Below are positions 36,056-44,288 of a DNA stretch of 44,675 nt, in pieces. How positions within the stretch are numbered: the stretch's first letter is position 1; each line of letters starts with the position of its first letter. A program made the translations under genes and the position numbers. Origin of the DNA: Pseudomonadota bacterium (GTDB taxonomy: Bacteria; Pseudomonadota; Alphaproteobacteria; Micropepsales; Micropepsaceae); the NCBI GenBank assembly GCA_021808875.1, contig JAKBAU010000005.1, forward strand, positions 1 through 44,675. Reading direction: 5' to 3'. Below the pieces are notes generated by a model. The model saw nothing but the letters and a program-made list of their open reading frames with translations. It searched no databases and was not told the DNA's origin.

Positions 36056-37810
36056 TCAAATGCCCAACCCACGTTTGCGTCCGAGACTCCAGTCGACTGC
36101 GCCGCCGGGAGACATGACGCCAGACACTTGTTTTCCGAGCTGCTGCTCCAGGGCCGGCCGCCAGGGCACAAGCTGGAAACCGAGACCATCATCGATCATG
36201 GCGAACCGACCCGACGCCAGCGTGACGCGCTGGCGATAGACGCCGGCGACGTGCTCGCCTTCGGCGGACGGGCGATGCGCGAGGCCAGTCTCGGCAGCCA
36301 GTTTTGAGGACACCCCGTCGAGTTCGCGCCGCCTCAACGTGTCGAGCAGATCCCGCGCGAAGACGACCCGCTGGCCCTGCCGCCGTGCGAGACCTTCCTC
36401 GACGAGGTGATCGACACGACGCTCCATCGTATCGCGCAATTCGGCGCCGAATCCGCCACCGCCGGTCGCCGGCTCACGGGCGAGAAGCTGCCGATCGATC
36501 CAGGTCGCCCCTGACGCGGTGATCTGCGCCTCAATGGTGAAGTCGGAGCGAGTGGCGAGAGAGAGGCGCTTGCGCCCGTCCGCGTCCTCATAGGCGCGAG
36601 CTTCGACGATCGCGCCGCGCTTGGCGTCGCCGGTCATCTCCAGGTCGGAGAAGCGGAGATGATGGGTGCGTCCATCGACGCCCTCGACGATCGCGTAAGC
36701 CGATCCTTTTAGCTCGTCATGCAGCCCGCGCGCGACCAGCCGGCCGAGAACCGGATCTCCACCGTCATCGCCATGCAGGGCGAAGCCGGACACATCCGGC
36801 TCGTGGCCCGCGCCGGTCATGGCGCGGTGCATGGTTTTGATGATGTCGCCGCGGATGGAAAGGTCGCGCAATGTCTGCTCGAGGCCGGGCTTCAACGTCC
36901 AACGCGCCGTGCCGACTTGTTCGGCGAGTCCGAGCCGTTCGAGCTTCGCGGCGCGGCCGAGCATCAGCCGCCGCGGCTCGGGGTCTTCGTCCGAGGCGCC
37001 AGGGCGGAGATCGGCAACGCCGGCGGTGTCATCGGCGATGTTGCGCAGCGCCCGGTCGAGACTGGTCCAGCGCTCGGCCTCGACCTCCTTCTCCAGAGCC
37101 GATCGGATCTCCTGCTCGCTGCGCGGTCCCAGCTCCAGGGTGACGCGTTCGGCGGCGCGATCACGGAAGCCCCGACTGATGTAGTCGCGACTGATGACGA
37201 GGTCCTGGCCATCGTCGGCACGACCGCGGATCAGGACATGGACGTGCGGATTGTCGGTGTTCCAGTGATCGACCGCCACCCAGTCGAGCTTGGTGCCAAG
37301 GTCGCGTTCGACGTCGGCCATAAGCTCGCGCGTGAAGCCGCGAAGGCTCTCCAGCTCCGCGGCGTCTTCCGGCGAGACGATGAACCGGAAATGATGGCGG
37401 TCGTCCTCGCACCGTTCGGCGAAAGCGCGCTCGTCCGCGACCTCCGAGTTTGCATCGAACATCCGGGCATCGGCGCCGTCCCGCGTGACGCCCTCGCGCT
37501 TCAGGTAGGTGATGTGCTTGGGGAGCGGCGCGGATCGGAAGCGCGTGCCGTGGTGACGGACGACGCGCGCCTTCATCACCACGCGCCGTGACGTCGAACG
37601 CAGCGACAAGGAGAGCGCCGCGCGGCGGCCCCGGCCGAAGCGCGAACGGCTTGCGCCAGACTTCCCGCGGCCGAAGCTCTCACCGACATGGCCGGCCTTC
37701 TTCGCGGCTCGCATGACCTCGCCGACAAAGCTCTTCGGACGCTTGGCGCCTTGGTTCCCGTGCCGGATGCGGCCTGGCCGGATGTGGAGGTCGTTGTCAC
37801 GGCCGGTCAT
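36056..37810 (-). CDS. MobP/VirD2-like relaxase with DUF3363
   Basis: This 584-aa protein would nick oriT and lead the strand into the recipient. A basic N-terminus (to ~90) is followed by the relaxase domain with the metal-binding histidines H182, H189 and H191 in DHWNTDNPHVHVLIRG and the conserved RHHFRFIVSPEDA. The catalytic tyrosine is probably Y102 in KHITYLKREG. DUF3363 makes up the C-terminal half. The ATG at 37810 replaces a longer frame that runs into the presumed oriT region. It is encoded apart from traG, with the DUF429 gene between. Confidence 0.9.
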   Translation of the reverse strand: MTGRDNDLHIRPGRIRHGNQGAKRPKSFVGEVMRAAKKAGHVGESFGRGKSGASRSRFGRGRRAALSLSLRSTSRRVVMKARVVRHHGTRFRSAPLPKHITYLKREGVTRDGADARMFDANSEVADERAFAERCEDDRHHFRFIVSPEDAAELESLRGFTRELMADVERDLGTKLDWVAVDHWNTDNPHVHVLIRGRADDGQDLVISRDYISRGFRDRAAERVTLELGPRSEQEIRSALEKEVEAERWTSLDRALRNIADDTAGVADLRPGASDEDPEPRRLMLGRAAKLERLGLAEQVGTARWTLKPGLEQTLRDLSIRGDIIKTMHRAMTGAGHEPDVSGFALHGDDGGDPVLGRLVARGLHDELKGSAYAIVEGVDGRTHHLRFSDLEMTGDAKRGAIVEARAYEDADGRKRLSLATRSDFTIEAQITASGATWIDRQLLAREPATGGGGFGAELRDTMERRVDHLVEEGLARRQGQRVVFARDLLDTLRRRELDGVSSKLAAETGLAHRPSAEGEHVAGVYRQRVTLASGRFAMIDDGLGFQLVPWRPALEQQLGKQVSGVMSPGGAVDWSLGRKRGLGI

Positions 37811-37854
37811 GGCGAAGGAGGCCTCTCCGGGGACAGGCGATGGCGCTCTTCGTA

Positions 37855-37890
37855 TTGAAAATATTGGATATTCCTGGCGGAGCGCCAGCA
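37855..37890. other. Candidate origin of transfer upstream of the relaxase gene
   Basis: The 247-bp gap before the relaxase contains an AT-rich stretch (TTGAAAATATTGGATATTCC) next to an inverted repeat CTGGCG (37874-37879) and CGCCAG (37883-37888) with a 3-bp loop. GGATATTCCTGGC resembles the ATCCTG-type nick sites of MobP relaxases, although it is not exact. Position and architecture suit oriT, but the nick site is a guess. Confidence 0.35.
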
Positions 37891-38057
37891 TGGCCAGTTC
37901 TTGAAGTGCCTAGAATACTCAACAAAACCAACCACATGCGCCCGTCCGAAGGCGGCGCTTTTCCCTTGCCGTCCGTTGGTCGTGTTCCCCTGCACCCCCA
38001 GTCCGACACTCAAACCCACGCCAAAGCCCGCCAGACCGCGATGAAGCCCGATCTCGC

Positions 38058-38903
38058 TCATGGCCGTGGATTCCGCGCGGACGTCCTGACGAACAGGCCG
38101 TCGGATTGCGGGGCGAGCGCTGTCCAATCCTGCGCTGTTCCGCCGATCGACGACTGTCCTGATTGCGAGTCGGGCGATGGTTGGGGGCGTGCCGGGCTGT
38201 TCTGCGCACGCGCCGCGAACAGAGGCGCTTGCGTCCAGGAGCGTGCCACAACGGCGACAACCAACGCATCATCGACCGAGCCGCCGCCGATCAGCGGGGC
38301 GAGAGCGGCGACGTAGGCGCGCGTCTCAGCGGGCAGCGGTCGGCCTGTTGCCAAGTGGTCTTCGTAACGTGCCGGGCCGGCGTTGTAGGCTGCAAGAAAC
38401 CCGGGCGCGCCGTAGCGATCATGCAGTTCCCGCAGATACGCCGCGCCGGCGATGATGTTGTCGTGCGCATCGTAGGGGTTAGCGCCAAGGCTATAGCGAA
38501 GACGCAGACCGTCCCACGTCGCCGGCATGATCTGCATCAAGCCCATGGCGCCTTTGGGCGACAGAGCCCGCACGTCGCCGAGGCTTTCGGCCCGCATCAC
38601 CGCGCGTATCCAGGACACCGGAATGCCGAAGCGCTGTGAGGCTTCCGCCACGAAGGCCGCAAGGTGATCGGCCGTCGCGGCGACGCTCGGAGGCTTCGCT
38701 GCGATCGATTCGGCGTCGGCGACGCCACCGTCGACCAACACCGAGACCGCGATCCCGGCGCAGAGGAGACGCCGCCATCCACGGGGGCGTCGGGCGATCG
38801 AGCGGTGCTCGACGACGGGCGGTATGGCCGGGAAGGAGGAAGAGGCAAGGCAGGATGGTTGGCGCTGAACGGCTGTGCGCGGGGACAATTTCGACACGGT
38901 CAC
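38058..38903 (-). CDS. Conjugation-associated lytic transglycosylase
   Basis: This 281-aa periplasmic enzyme opens peptidoglycan for channel assembly. After a basic N-terminus and membrane or signal segment (LLCAGIAVSVLVDGGVADAE, ~46-65) comes an SLT domain with catalytic E106 in MRAESLGDVRALSPKGAMG and the motifs GLMQIMPATW and AAYNAGP. The C-terminal 60 residues are Pro/Ser/Gln-rich. The start is GTG, overlapping the traF stop as GTGA. TrbN/VirB1-type role inferred from position. Confidence 0.9.
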   Translation of the reverse strand: MTVSKLSPRTAVQRQPSCLASSSFPAIPPVVEHRSIARRPRGWRRLLCAGIAVSVLVDGGVADAESIAAKPPSVAATADHLAAFVAEASQRFGIPVSWIRAVMRAESLGDVRALSPKGAMGLMQIMPATWDGLRLRYSLGANPYDAHDNIIAGAAYLRELHDRYGAPGFLAAYNAGPARYEDHLATGRPLPAETRAYVAALAPLIGGGSVDDALVVAVVARSWTQAPLFAARAQNSPARPQPSPDSQSGQSSIGGTAQDWTALAPQSDGLFVRTSARNPRP

Positions 38904-39412
38904 TGCCTCCCCTCGATCCAGACCGGAGCTGCTTCACCGACGATGGTTGTCGCCGGCAGCGGCCCGAAATATCGGCCGTCGAGGGAGTCCTCGGACTGCC
39001 TGTTCATGAGGAAGACCTGGCCCTCGGCGATGACGCGGCAGCCTTGCCAGACGGGAAGAGGGCGACCGCGGCGATCGTGTTCGAGCGCCTCGCCCATGAC
39101 GGTGGAATCGACGGTGATGGTGCGACCCGAGCGGCAGACGGTTTGTCCGGGGAGCGCGAGGATTCGCTTCAGGAGGGGCAGGCTCTTGGGCAGGTAGCCG
39201 CGCTCGGCGAGGAAGTTCGCCAGCGGTGTCGGCGGCCGCACCACGACCAGCTCGGTGACGTGGGGGTCGCCGGCCGGTCGCACGCGATACAGTCCGATCG
39301 GCACGCTGGCGCTGGCGTTCCAGATCAGCTTCGGCGCCGGATGAACGAGGGCAGAAACGCCGATCGCCATCGTCGCGAAATACGTCACCATCACTGCTCC
39401 GAAACGCGTCAT
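38900..39412 (-). CDS. traF: TraF, S26-family signal peptidase for pilin maturation
   Basis: This 170-aa membrane peptidase has an N-terminal helix (AVMVTYFATMAIGVSALV), the catalytic serine S36 in ASVPIGLYRV and lysine K82 in LLKRILALPG, then the conserved NRQSEDSLDGRYFGPL. In RP4-type systems TraF cyclises the TrbC pilin. The ATG at 39412 overlaps the DUF2840 stop as ATGA and is preferred over the in-frame ATG at 39439. Confidence 0.93.
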   Translation of the reverse strand: MTRFGAVMVTYFATMAIGVSALVHPAPKLIWNASASVPIGLYRVRPAGDPHVTELVVVRPPTPLANFLAERGYLPKSLPLLKRILALPGQTVCRSGRTITVDSTVMGEALEHDRRGRPLPVWQGCRVIAEGQVFLMNRQSEDSLDGRYFGPLPATTIVGEAAPVWIEGRQ

Positions 39413-39885
39413 GACGCGATCCTCCGACGCTTGAGCCATGCGGAATGTTGATCGCGCGCGTACTGCCGCGGCTCGCCGCCGGCGATCAGGCGATTGTGGA
39501 CATGCCGCCAGTGATCGGGAGCGGCGTCGGTTGGATCGATGCCGAGCGCTTCGACGGCGTCGATCGCCCGCAACACGCGTTCGACCTTCGGCCAGCCGGA
39601 GAGGCGCAAGAGGATTTCGCCGTCGGGGCGCACATACGGCACGGTCGAGAACGCCTCGCCGGGATGGACGGCGCGCAGAATGTCGATGCGCGAGACGACG
39701 GTGCCGAAATCGTTCGAGGCCCAGCGGATATAGGCGAGGACGCTGCCGGGCGCGAAGCTGAGAACGCGGCGGCGGCGGTCGAGAATCTTCTCGCTGACGT
39801 CGTGGCCGAACCGGATCCAGTGCTCGATGCGCTTCTCGATCCAGGTCAGTTCGACATGGGTGAAAGGGTCAGGCGCTGGGCTCAT
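39409..39885 (-). CDS. DUF2840 domain-containing protein
   Basis: This 158-aa protein fits DUF2840: THVELTWIEKRIEHWIRFG, then SFAPGSVLAYIRWASNDFGT and LLRLSGWPKVERVLRAID. The family is found almost only between parA and traF in ICEs of this type. The ATG at 39885 overlaps the preceding ribbon-helix-helix gene as ATGA. The function is unknown; position suggests a maintenance or transfer accessory role. Confidence 0.88.
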   Translation of the reverse strand: MSPAPDPFTHVELTWIEKRIEHWIRFGHDVSEKILDRRRRVLSFAPGSVLAYIRWASNDFGTVVSRIDILRAVHPGEAFSTVPYVRPDGEILLRLSGWPKVERVLRAIDAVEALGIDPTDAAPDHWRHVHNRLIAGGEPRQYARDQHSAWLKRRRIAS

Positions 39886-40136
39886 GCCGCGCCTCCGCCG
39901 TCTTCGGGGAACTCGCGCAGCAGCAGGGCGCGCAGCATGTCTGCGACCGTCACGCCCCGCCGGAAAGCGGTGACCTTGATCCGCCCTCGCAGCTCGGGCG
40001 TGACGTCGATGGTCAGCCGGGCGGTATAGGATTGCGCATCCGGGTCGCGCGCCGCGGTCACGTCGGGCGCCTTCACCCAGCTTTCGGCGTCGCCGGGACG
40101 GGAGGCGAAGCCGCGCCTTGATGCGCGCGCGGTCAT
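39882..40136 (-). CDS. Ribbon-helix-helix protein, probable ParA partner
   Basis: This 84-aa protein has a disordered, basic N-terminus and a ribbon-helix-helix fold (YTARLTIDVTPELRGRIKVT, FRRGVTVADMLRALLLREFP). It follows parA with a 4-nt overlap. Small ribbon-helix-helix proteins downstream of ParA, such as ParG, bind centromere-like sites and stimulate the ATPase, and that role is inferred here. Confidence 0.8.
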   Translation of the reverse strand: MTARASRRGFASRPGDAESWVKAPDVTAARDPDAQSYTARLTIDVTPELRGRIKVTAFRRGVTVADMLRALLLREFPEDGGGAA

Positions 40137-40771
40137 CGAACGAGGCTCCCGATTTCTTCGGCGAGAGCGGTGATCTCGCGCGCGGCCGGACTGGTCTCGT
40201 CGATGTCGAAGACGAGGCGACCGGACTGCGCCGCGTCGGCGAAAACGACACGCTGGCCGATCCTGGCCGCGAGCACCGGAGGATCGTGCTCGGCGAGCGC
40301 CTCGGCGGTCTCGCGGGCGATGATGGTGCGGGCGGCGCAGCGGTTCAGCACGAAGCGGGCGACAATCTGAGGCCGGAAGATGCGCGCCTCGGCGATCAGT
40401 TTCAGCATCTCACCAGAGGCCCAGCCGTCGAACGGCGAAGGCTGGGCGGGAACCAGCACAACATCGGCGGCGAGCAATGCCGAGCGCATCAGCCCGGCGA
40501 CGCGCGGTGGCCCGTCGATGACGACGTGGTCGGCGTCACGCGCCAGCTCGGGGGCTTCGCGGTGCAGGGTGTCACGCGCCAAGCCGATGACGCCGAACAG
40601 CCTCGGCAGCCCTTCCCTAGCCCGCTGCTCCGACCAGTCGAGCGCCGAGCCTTGCGGATCGGCGTCGATCAGGGTGACTCTTTTCCCTTTCCGGGCCCAT
40701 TCGCCGGCAAGATGCAGGGCGAGTGTCGTCTTGCCGACGCCACCTTTCTGATTGAGGAGTGCCACGATCAT
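40133..40771 (-). CDS. parA: ParA-family partition ATPase
   Basis: This 212-aa protein has a deviant Walker A, LNQKGGVGKTT (6-16), the switch ADPQGSALDW and Walker B region HVVIDGPPRV. It is a small ParA of the ParF type without an N-terminal HTH. The ATG at 40771 overlaps the repA stop as ATGA. It would position or stabilise the excised circular element together with the small DNA-binding protein encoded next. Confidence 0.93.
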   Translation of the reverse strand: MIVALLNQKGGVGKTTLALHLAGEWARKGKRVTLIDADPQGSALDWSEQRAREGLPRLFGVIGLARDTLHREAPELARDADHVVIDGPPRVAGLMRSALLAADVVLVPAQPSPFDGWASGEMLKLIAEARIFRPQIVARFVLNRCAARTIIARETAEALAEHDPPVLAARIGQRVVFADAAQSGRLVFDIDETSPAAREITALAEEIGSLVR

Positions 40772-41823
40772 CGGGCGCTCCTGTCGGTTTTCCACCGATC
40801 GCGGCGGTGGCCAACAATAGAAGGGTTAGATTCTTCTACGTTAGACTCTAAGTTAGGCGGCTCGGAACCAATTGATCGGCTTGATGAATTTGCCTGTTTG
40901 GGTTCCTGATAGCACGTGGGTCCGGTTCCTGATGGCACGTGCCCATTGGTTCCCGATAGCACGTGCACTTCCACAGGTTGTCCACAGGGGTTTGTGGATA
41001 ACTTCGTCGGCGTGAATGCCAGCAGCTCGCGTCCACCGGTCTCGCGCTCGACAACCAGGCGATAGCCTGGGAGCGGCTGCCTGCGTGCGATGTCGCGAAG
41101 TTCGAACGCGAAGCGCTTGAACGGCGACAGGCTCGCCGACTTGACGTGCAGATGTCGGAAATCGAACCGCCAGCCAGCCCGTTGGTGGCCGGCGTGCTTA
41201 CGGACGAGACGATAGAGCCAGCGTTCCAGGCCACCCGTCAGGCTGAAGTACGCAGGGTCGATGGTGAGCACGAGCGCGTCGTCGAGGACAGCGCGATAGA
41301 ACCAGTCCGGCACGATGAGATCGATGCCGTCGGCATTGCCGTGCGCATCGGCGCGCTCGGTCCATTCGTTGATCCAGGAGAAGCGGTGCATGCGCCGCTC
41401 GCTGACCTGGCGCAGCGAGGTCGCCACGGTCGTCGATTGCAATCGGTCCAGCGCCGCCTTCAGGCGGTGATAGTCACGAGCACCGGTGCCGCGGCCGGTG
41501 AAGGTCAGAATCTCGCGCGGCGTCGCCGCCATCAGGCGCGAGGTGCGCAGGCCGGCGTCGCGCGCTTCGACGATCTGGCTCGCGGCCCAGATCAGCACGT
41601 CGGAGTCCCAGATGGTCGCCATGCCGTGCTCGGGCACCGCCTCGACGCGGATGGCGATCTCGTTCATCCGGAAATCGATCGGCGTCGTGCGATGGGTCTT
41701 GGCGAGGCTGAAGAACGGATAGGCCATGAGGTCCTGCGCGTCCCTCGGTGCGAGGTCGCCGGGCAGAGCCCGGAAGAGTTCGAGCTGCTCGCGTTCGGAG
41801 CGGGTGCGATGGCGCACGGACAT
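40768..41823 (-). CDS. repA: RepA-type replication initiator
   Basis: This 351-aa protein matches the RepA initiators of ICEs and plasmids of this group: RDAQDLMAYPFFSLAKTHRT, DSDVLIWAASQIVEARDAG, FSWINEWTE, LIVPDWFYRAVLDD, FSLTGGLERWLYRLVRKHAG. Two winged-helix domains are expected over residues ~35-260. The C-terminal tail after ~285 is low in conservation and encodes a repeated VLSGT/VPSGT pattern because the underlying DNA carries iteron-like repeats. It probably starts replication of the excised element. It begins 12 bp after the AlpA-like gene stop. Confidence 0.9.
   Translation of the reverse strand: MSVRHRTRSEREQLELFRALPGDLAPRDAQDLMAYPFFSLAKTHRTTPIDFRMNEIAIRVEAVPEHGMATIWDSDVLIWAASQIVEARDAGLRTSRLMAATPREILTFTGRGTGARDYHRLKAALDRLQSTTVATSLRQVSERRMHRFSWINEWTERADAHGNADGIDLIVPDWFYRAVLDDALVLTIDPAYFSLTGGLERWLYRLVRKHAGHQRAGWRFDFRHLHVKSASLSPFKRFAFELRDIARRQPLPGYRLVVERETGGRELLAFTPTKLSTNPCGQPVEVHVLSGTNGHVPSGTGPTCYQEPKQANSSSRSIGSEPPNLESNVEESNPSIVGHRRDRWKTDRSAR
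40901..41001. other. Putative replication origin inside repA: three iterons and DnaA boxes
   Basis: Three direct repeats lie at 40901-40918, 40924-40941 and 40948-40965, consensus GGTTCCTGATAGCACGTG with one mismatch each in the second and third copies, at 23-24 bp spacing, about two helical turns. Each ends in the palindrome CACGTG. Beside them are TTGTCCACA (40978-40986) and TGTGGATAA (40993-41001); the latter is a perfect DnaA box, TTATCCACA, on the minus strand. Iterons for RepA next to DnaA boxes are the classical plasmid-origin layout. Confidence 0.65.
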
Positions 41824-41835
41824 GACGGGAGGGGC

Positions 41836-42120
41836 TCAGCGACGCGCTTGGGCGGCCTGGGCCGGCGTGATGGAAGGATGGCGCTTAGCGGGAAGCACCT
41901 GGCCAATCCCCGGATCGGAGGTCGATGCCCTGGCGCCGAGTTCGACCCAGGCCTGAAAGTCTTCGAGCCGGTAAACGACGCGGCCTCCGAGCTTGGAATA
42001 GCGCGGGCCGGTGCCATAGATGCGGTGTTTCTCGAGTGTGCGCCCGGAGAGGCCGAGGAACCTCGCGGCTTCTGGCGTGCGCAGATAGCGTGGCGGGAGT
42101 TGGGAGAGTGCGGCGGACAT
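41836..42120 (-). CDS. AlpA/excisionase-like helix-turn-helix protein
   Basis: This 94-aa protein has a MerR/AlpA-like HTH at residues ~11-58: RYLRTPEAARFLGLSGRTLE, then YSKLGGRVVYRLEDFQAWV. Such proteins are excisionases or activators. It is the first gene of the repA-parA-traF operon and is probably a regulator of it or of excision. The integrase is far away, so a pure Xis role cannot be claimed. Confidence 0.88.
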   Translation of the reverse strand: MSAALSQLPPRYLRTPEAARFLGLSGRTLEKHRIYGTGPRYSKLGGRVVYRLEDFQAWVELGARASTSDPGIGQVLPAKRHPSITPAQAAQARR

Positions 42121-42275
42121 GGGCGACCTCCGTGATGCCGAGGATGGCTGCCGGGTATCGGCGGCCGTTGGCGATCACGGTGGCGAAGCAGACGCGCGTA
42201 GGGGGATGGTGAAGTGGGGGGCGCCAAATTCGCCACCCCGCATGGCAACGGCGATCTGGGGCGTTGCCCGATCAA

Positions 42276-43032
42276 TCAATCCGGCCGGCGTGGACCGAGA
42301 AGGTTGCAATAGCCGCCGCGCATCATGGCGAAGCCGGTGCGCGTCAGGCGGATGACCGTGTCGCGGAGGGACGAGGTCTTCCAGGGTTCGGAGGTGAGAC
42401 GGCTTGGGTCGAAAAGAGCTTCGGCGATGGCACGGTAGCTGGCGCCGGCCAGCCGAGCGTCGAGCGCGCGCAGGGCGGAGACCAAGCGGTCGACGCGATG
42501 AGGCGGGCGTGGCGGTGTTCGAGGCCGTCCATGCGCGACGTACCGCCAAAAGCGCAAAGTCGCGTCAGCCCGCTGCGGCGCGGTGAGGTCGAGCGCGATG
42601 AGCGCCACCACCGGCGTCGCACCGCTCGGCGGATCGATCAGCCAGAGCTGGTGGCTGATCGTGTGGTCTCTGATCAGCAGATGCGCACCATCCTCGGCGT
42701 CGCGCCGGATGAGCTCGCCCGGCAAATCCGCGAGCAGGATCGACGGCGTTCCGGTAACGGCCGGCGCCGCTGTCAGAACGATGACCGACGCCAGTTCGTC
42801 GGCGCGCCAGAAGACCGGTGCGTCAGCGGCGCGTCGGTTTGGATCGGCCAGGAAATCGTAACCCCCAGCGCCGGGCGGGGCCATCGGTCCCGTAATCGGC
42901 TTGGGCTGGGGCGGTCTCGTAGGCGACCCGATAATCAGGGTTGCGGCGCAGGAACTCCCAGGCGAGGCCGGCGGGCTCCATGGTGGTCGCGTATTGATAG
43001 GCGGCTCGCGACCGCCAATCCTCCTTCGACAT
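42276..43032 (-). pseudogene. DUF6499-DUF2285 protein gene with a +1 frameshift
   Basis: The N-terminal half (from ATG 43032) reads EDWRSRAAYQYATTMEPAGLAWEFLRRNPDYRVAY and ends its frame at 42823. The C-terminal half, in another frame, reads FLADPNRRAADAPVFWRADE through the DUF2285 DNA-binding domain (ASYRAIAEALF, WKTSSLRDTVIRLTRTGFAM) to 42276. Relatives carry both parts in one protein. Losing one G from the run of five at 42862-42866 joins them, giving about 251 aa. The cause may be mutation, sequencing error or programmed frameshifting. The family is a DNA-binding regulator typical of these ICEs. Confidence 0.75.
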
Positions 43033-43228
43033 GGGCCTGTCTCCTTGCGGGGGATCACCGGATGCCTGGGGTAGTGCAGGTCAAATCTGTGTCGTCGGTC
43101 GCGCGGTTTGCAGGCTGCGAGTCGGCATCCGGTCATGCCCAAACCGGATCGGCGGCTTTCAGGAACGCCGTAAAGCCGGAAACACGCGTGTGACGGGAGA
43201 CTGACGCCGGAGCCGCCGATCGCCGCCG

Positions 43229-43519
43229 TCAGCGCGGGGAGCGAAGCAGGTCGCGATAGCCGTGTTCGGTGAGCCAGCGGGCGCGCGCCAGGTGCGTCGC
43301 GTGGGCGCGGCGCGCCCGATCGGGTTCCAGCGCCGGGTCGAGGTCAAGCACGATGCGCGCAACCTCCTCCCAGGGGGCTCCCTCGGACGTAGCATCGAGC
43401 AACCGGAGATAGGTTGGCAGATGCGCCCGGTCATAGTCCGTCACCTGGGCACTCGTTGGCGCGGTCTCGGCGATGGGAGGAGCAGGCTGAGAGGGCATGA
43501 TGTTCTCGTGTTTCCCCAT
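43229..43519 (-). CDS. Short DUF2285-like DNA-binding protein
   Basis: This 96-aa protein has a disordered N-terminus and a helical core: DYDRAHLPTYLRLLDATSEG, then WEEVARIVLDLDP and ARARWLTEHGYRDLLR. The pattern resembles the C-terminal DUF2285/RovC-type DNA-binding domain of the gene beside it. Two ATG codons (43519, 43498) are possible starts. It is divergent from the XRE gene and probably belongs to the same regulatory circuit. Confidence 0.8.
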   Translation of the reverse strand: MGKHENIMPSQPAPPIAETAPTSAQVTDYDRAHLPTYLRLLDATSEGAPWEEVARIVLDLDPALEPDRARRAHATHLARARWLTEHGYRDLLRSPR

Positions 43520-43595
43520 GATGGAGGACCGACATTCCCCAAGCTGGGACGCCGATCCTGGAACGTGTCGGTGGTCAAGCCGGTCGGTAGCGCTC

Positions 43596-43628
43596 CGCGT
43601 ATTATAGTGCGTAGCGCCAAAATACGCG
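43596..43628. promoter_or_regulatory. Inverted-repeat operator upstream of the XRE regulator
   Basis: CGCGTATT (43596-43603) and AATACGCG (43621-43628) are perfect reverse complements with a 17-bp spacer, ending 19 bp before the XRE start. The sequence TATTATAGT in the left half could be part of a -10 region for rightward transcription. An XRE protein binding here could control itself and the divergent gene. Confidence 0.5.
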
Positions 43629-43647
43629 ATGGGTGTCCATCCTGTGG

Positions 43648-43905
43648 ATGGATATTCGACAGGTGTTCGGAGACAATCTTCGCCGATTTCGCACGCAAGC
43701 CGGCCTCAGCCAAGAGGCCGTCGCTGAACGAATGGGCGTGGACCGGGCGTATGTCAGCAGTATGGAACGTGGCCAACAGAACGTCACGCTCCTGACGCTA
43801 TGGCATACGGCGCAGGCGCTCGGAGTAAAGCCTGTTGACCTCCTCGACGAAGACTTCGCCGCTGCCGGCGACAGTGACGTACCTGAAGGTTCGTCGCCGT
43901 CATAG
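43648..43905 (+). CDS. XRE-family helix-turn-helix regulator
   Basis: This 85-aa protein is a single Cro/C1-type HTH: IRQVFGDNLRRFRTQAGLSQ, EAVAERMGVDRAYVSSMERG, then QNVTLLTLWHTAQALGV. The ATG at 43648 matches the usual MDIRxxFG start of the family; a GTG 15 bp upstream is also in frame. It is the only rightward gene in this end of the element and is a likely repressor of transfer or maintenance genes. Confidence 0.92.
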   Translation: MDIRQVFGDNLRRFRTQAGLSQEAVAERMGVDRAYVSSMERGQQNVTLLTLWHTAQALGVKPVDLLDEDFAAAGDSDVPEGSSPS

Positions 43906-43915
43906 ATATCGTGGC

Positions 43916-43950
43916 AGAAAAATAGCCCCGCCCGGTTTCCCGAGCGGGGC
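43916..43950 (-). terminator. Rho-independent terminator of the DUF736 gene
   Basis: The stem GCCCCGC (43925-43931) and GCGGGGC (43944-43950), with further pairing inside, is followed on the minus strand by TATTTTT. It lies 15 bp beyond the DUF736 stop and also separates this transcript from the convergent XRE gene. Confidence 0.8.
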
Positions 43951-43964
43951 ATCGCCGGTTGGGC

Positions 43965-44288
43965 TCAGTCGCCGTTGGCCTTGCGGCCGCGGGACCAGAT
44001 CAGGGTGTAGCCTTCGCCGTCCTCATCGTCGAAGAGGTTGGCGTAGATCGGCGCGTTGAAGCTCGGATCGTCCAGCTTGACCGAGAGATAGTCGCGGCCC
44101 TCGTTGGAGCGCTTCGACCAGGCGGCCCCGATCTCTGCGCGACCGACATAGATCCGATGGCTGGGGGCGTTGTCGTTGGCGCGGTTGGTCTCGGGGACGA
44201 TGCGGACGTTCTTGGTCTGGACACTCAGGGTGACGATCTCGCCCTGGAACTCGCTGCCGGACTTCTTGAAGGAACCGATGTTGGCCAT
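43965..44288 (-). CDS. DUF736 family protein
   Basis: This 107-aa protein matches DUF736: MANIGSFKKSGSEFQGEIVT, then GRAEIGAAWSKRSNEGRDYL and FNAPIYANLFDDEDGEGYTL. The ATG at 44288 has a strong Shine-Dalgarno, AAGGAG, 7 nt upstream. DUF736 genes mark ICEs and plasmids of alpha- and other proteobacteria and are often highly expressed, but their function is unknown. The fold may resemble single-strand or RNA-binding proteins; that is only a guess. Confidence 0.93.
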   Translation of the reverse strand: MANIGSFKKSGSEFQGEIVTLSVQTKNVRIVPETNRANDNAPSHRIYVGRAEIGAAWSKRSNEGRDYLSVKLDDPSFNAPIYANLFDDEDGEGYTLIWSRGRKANGD

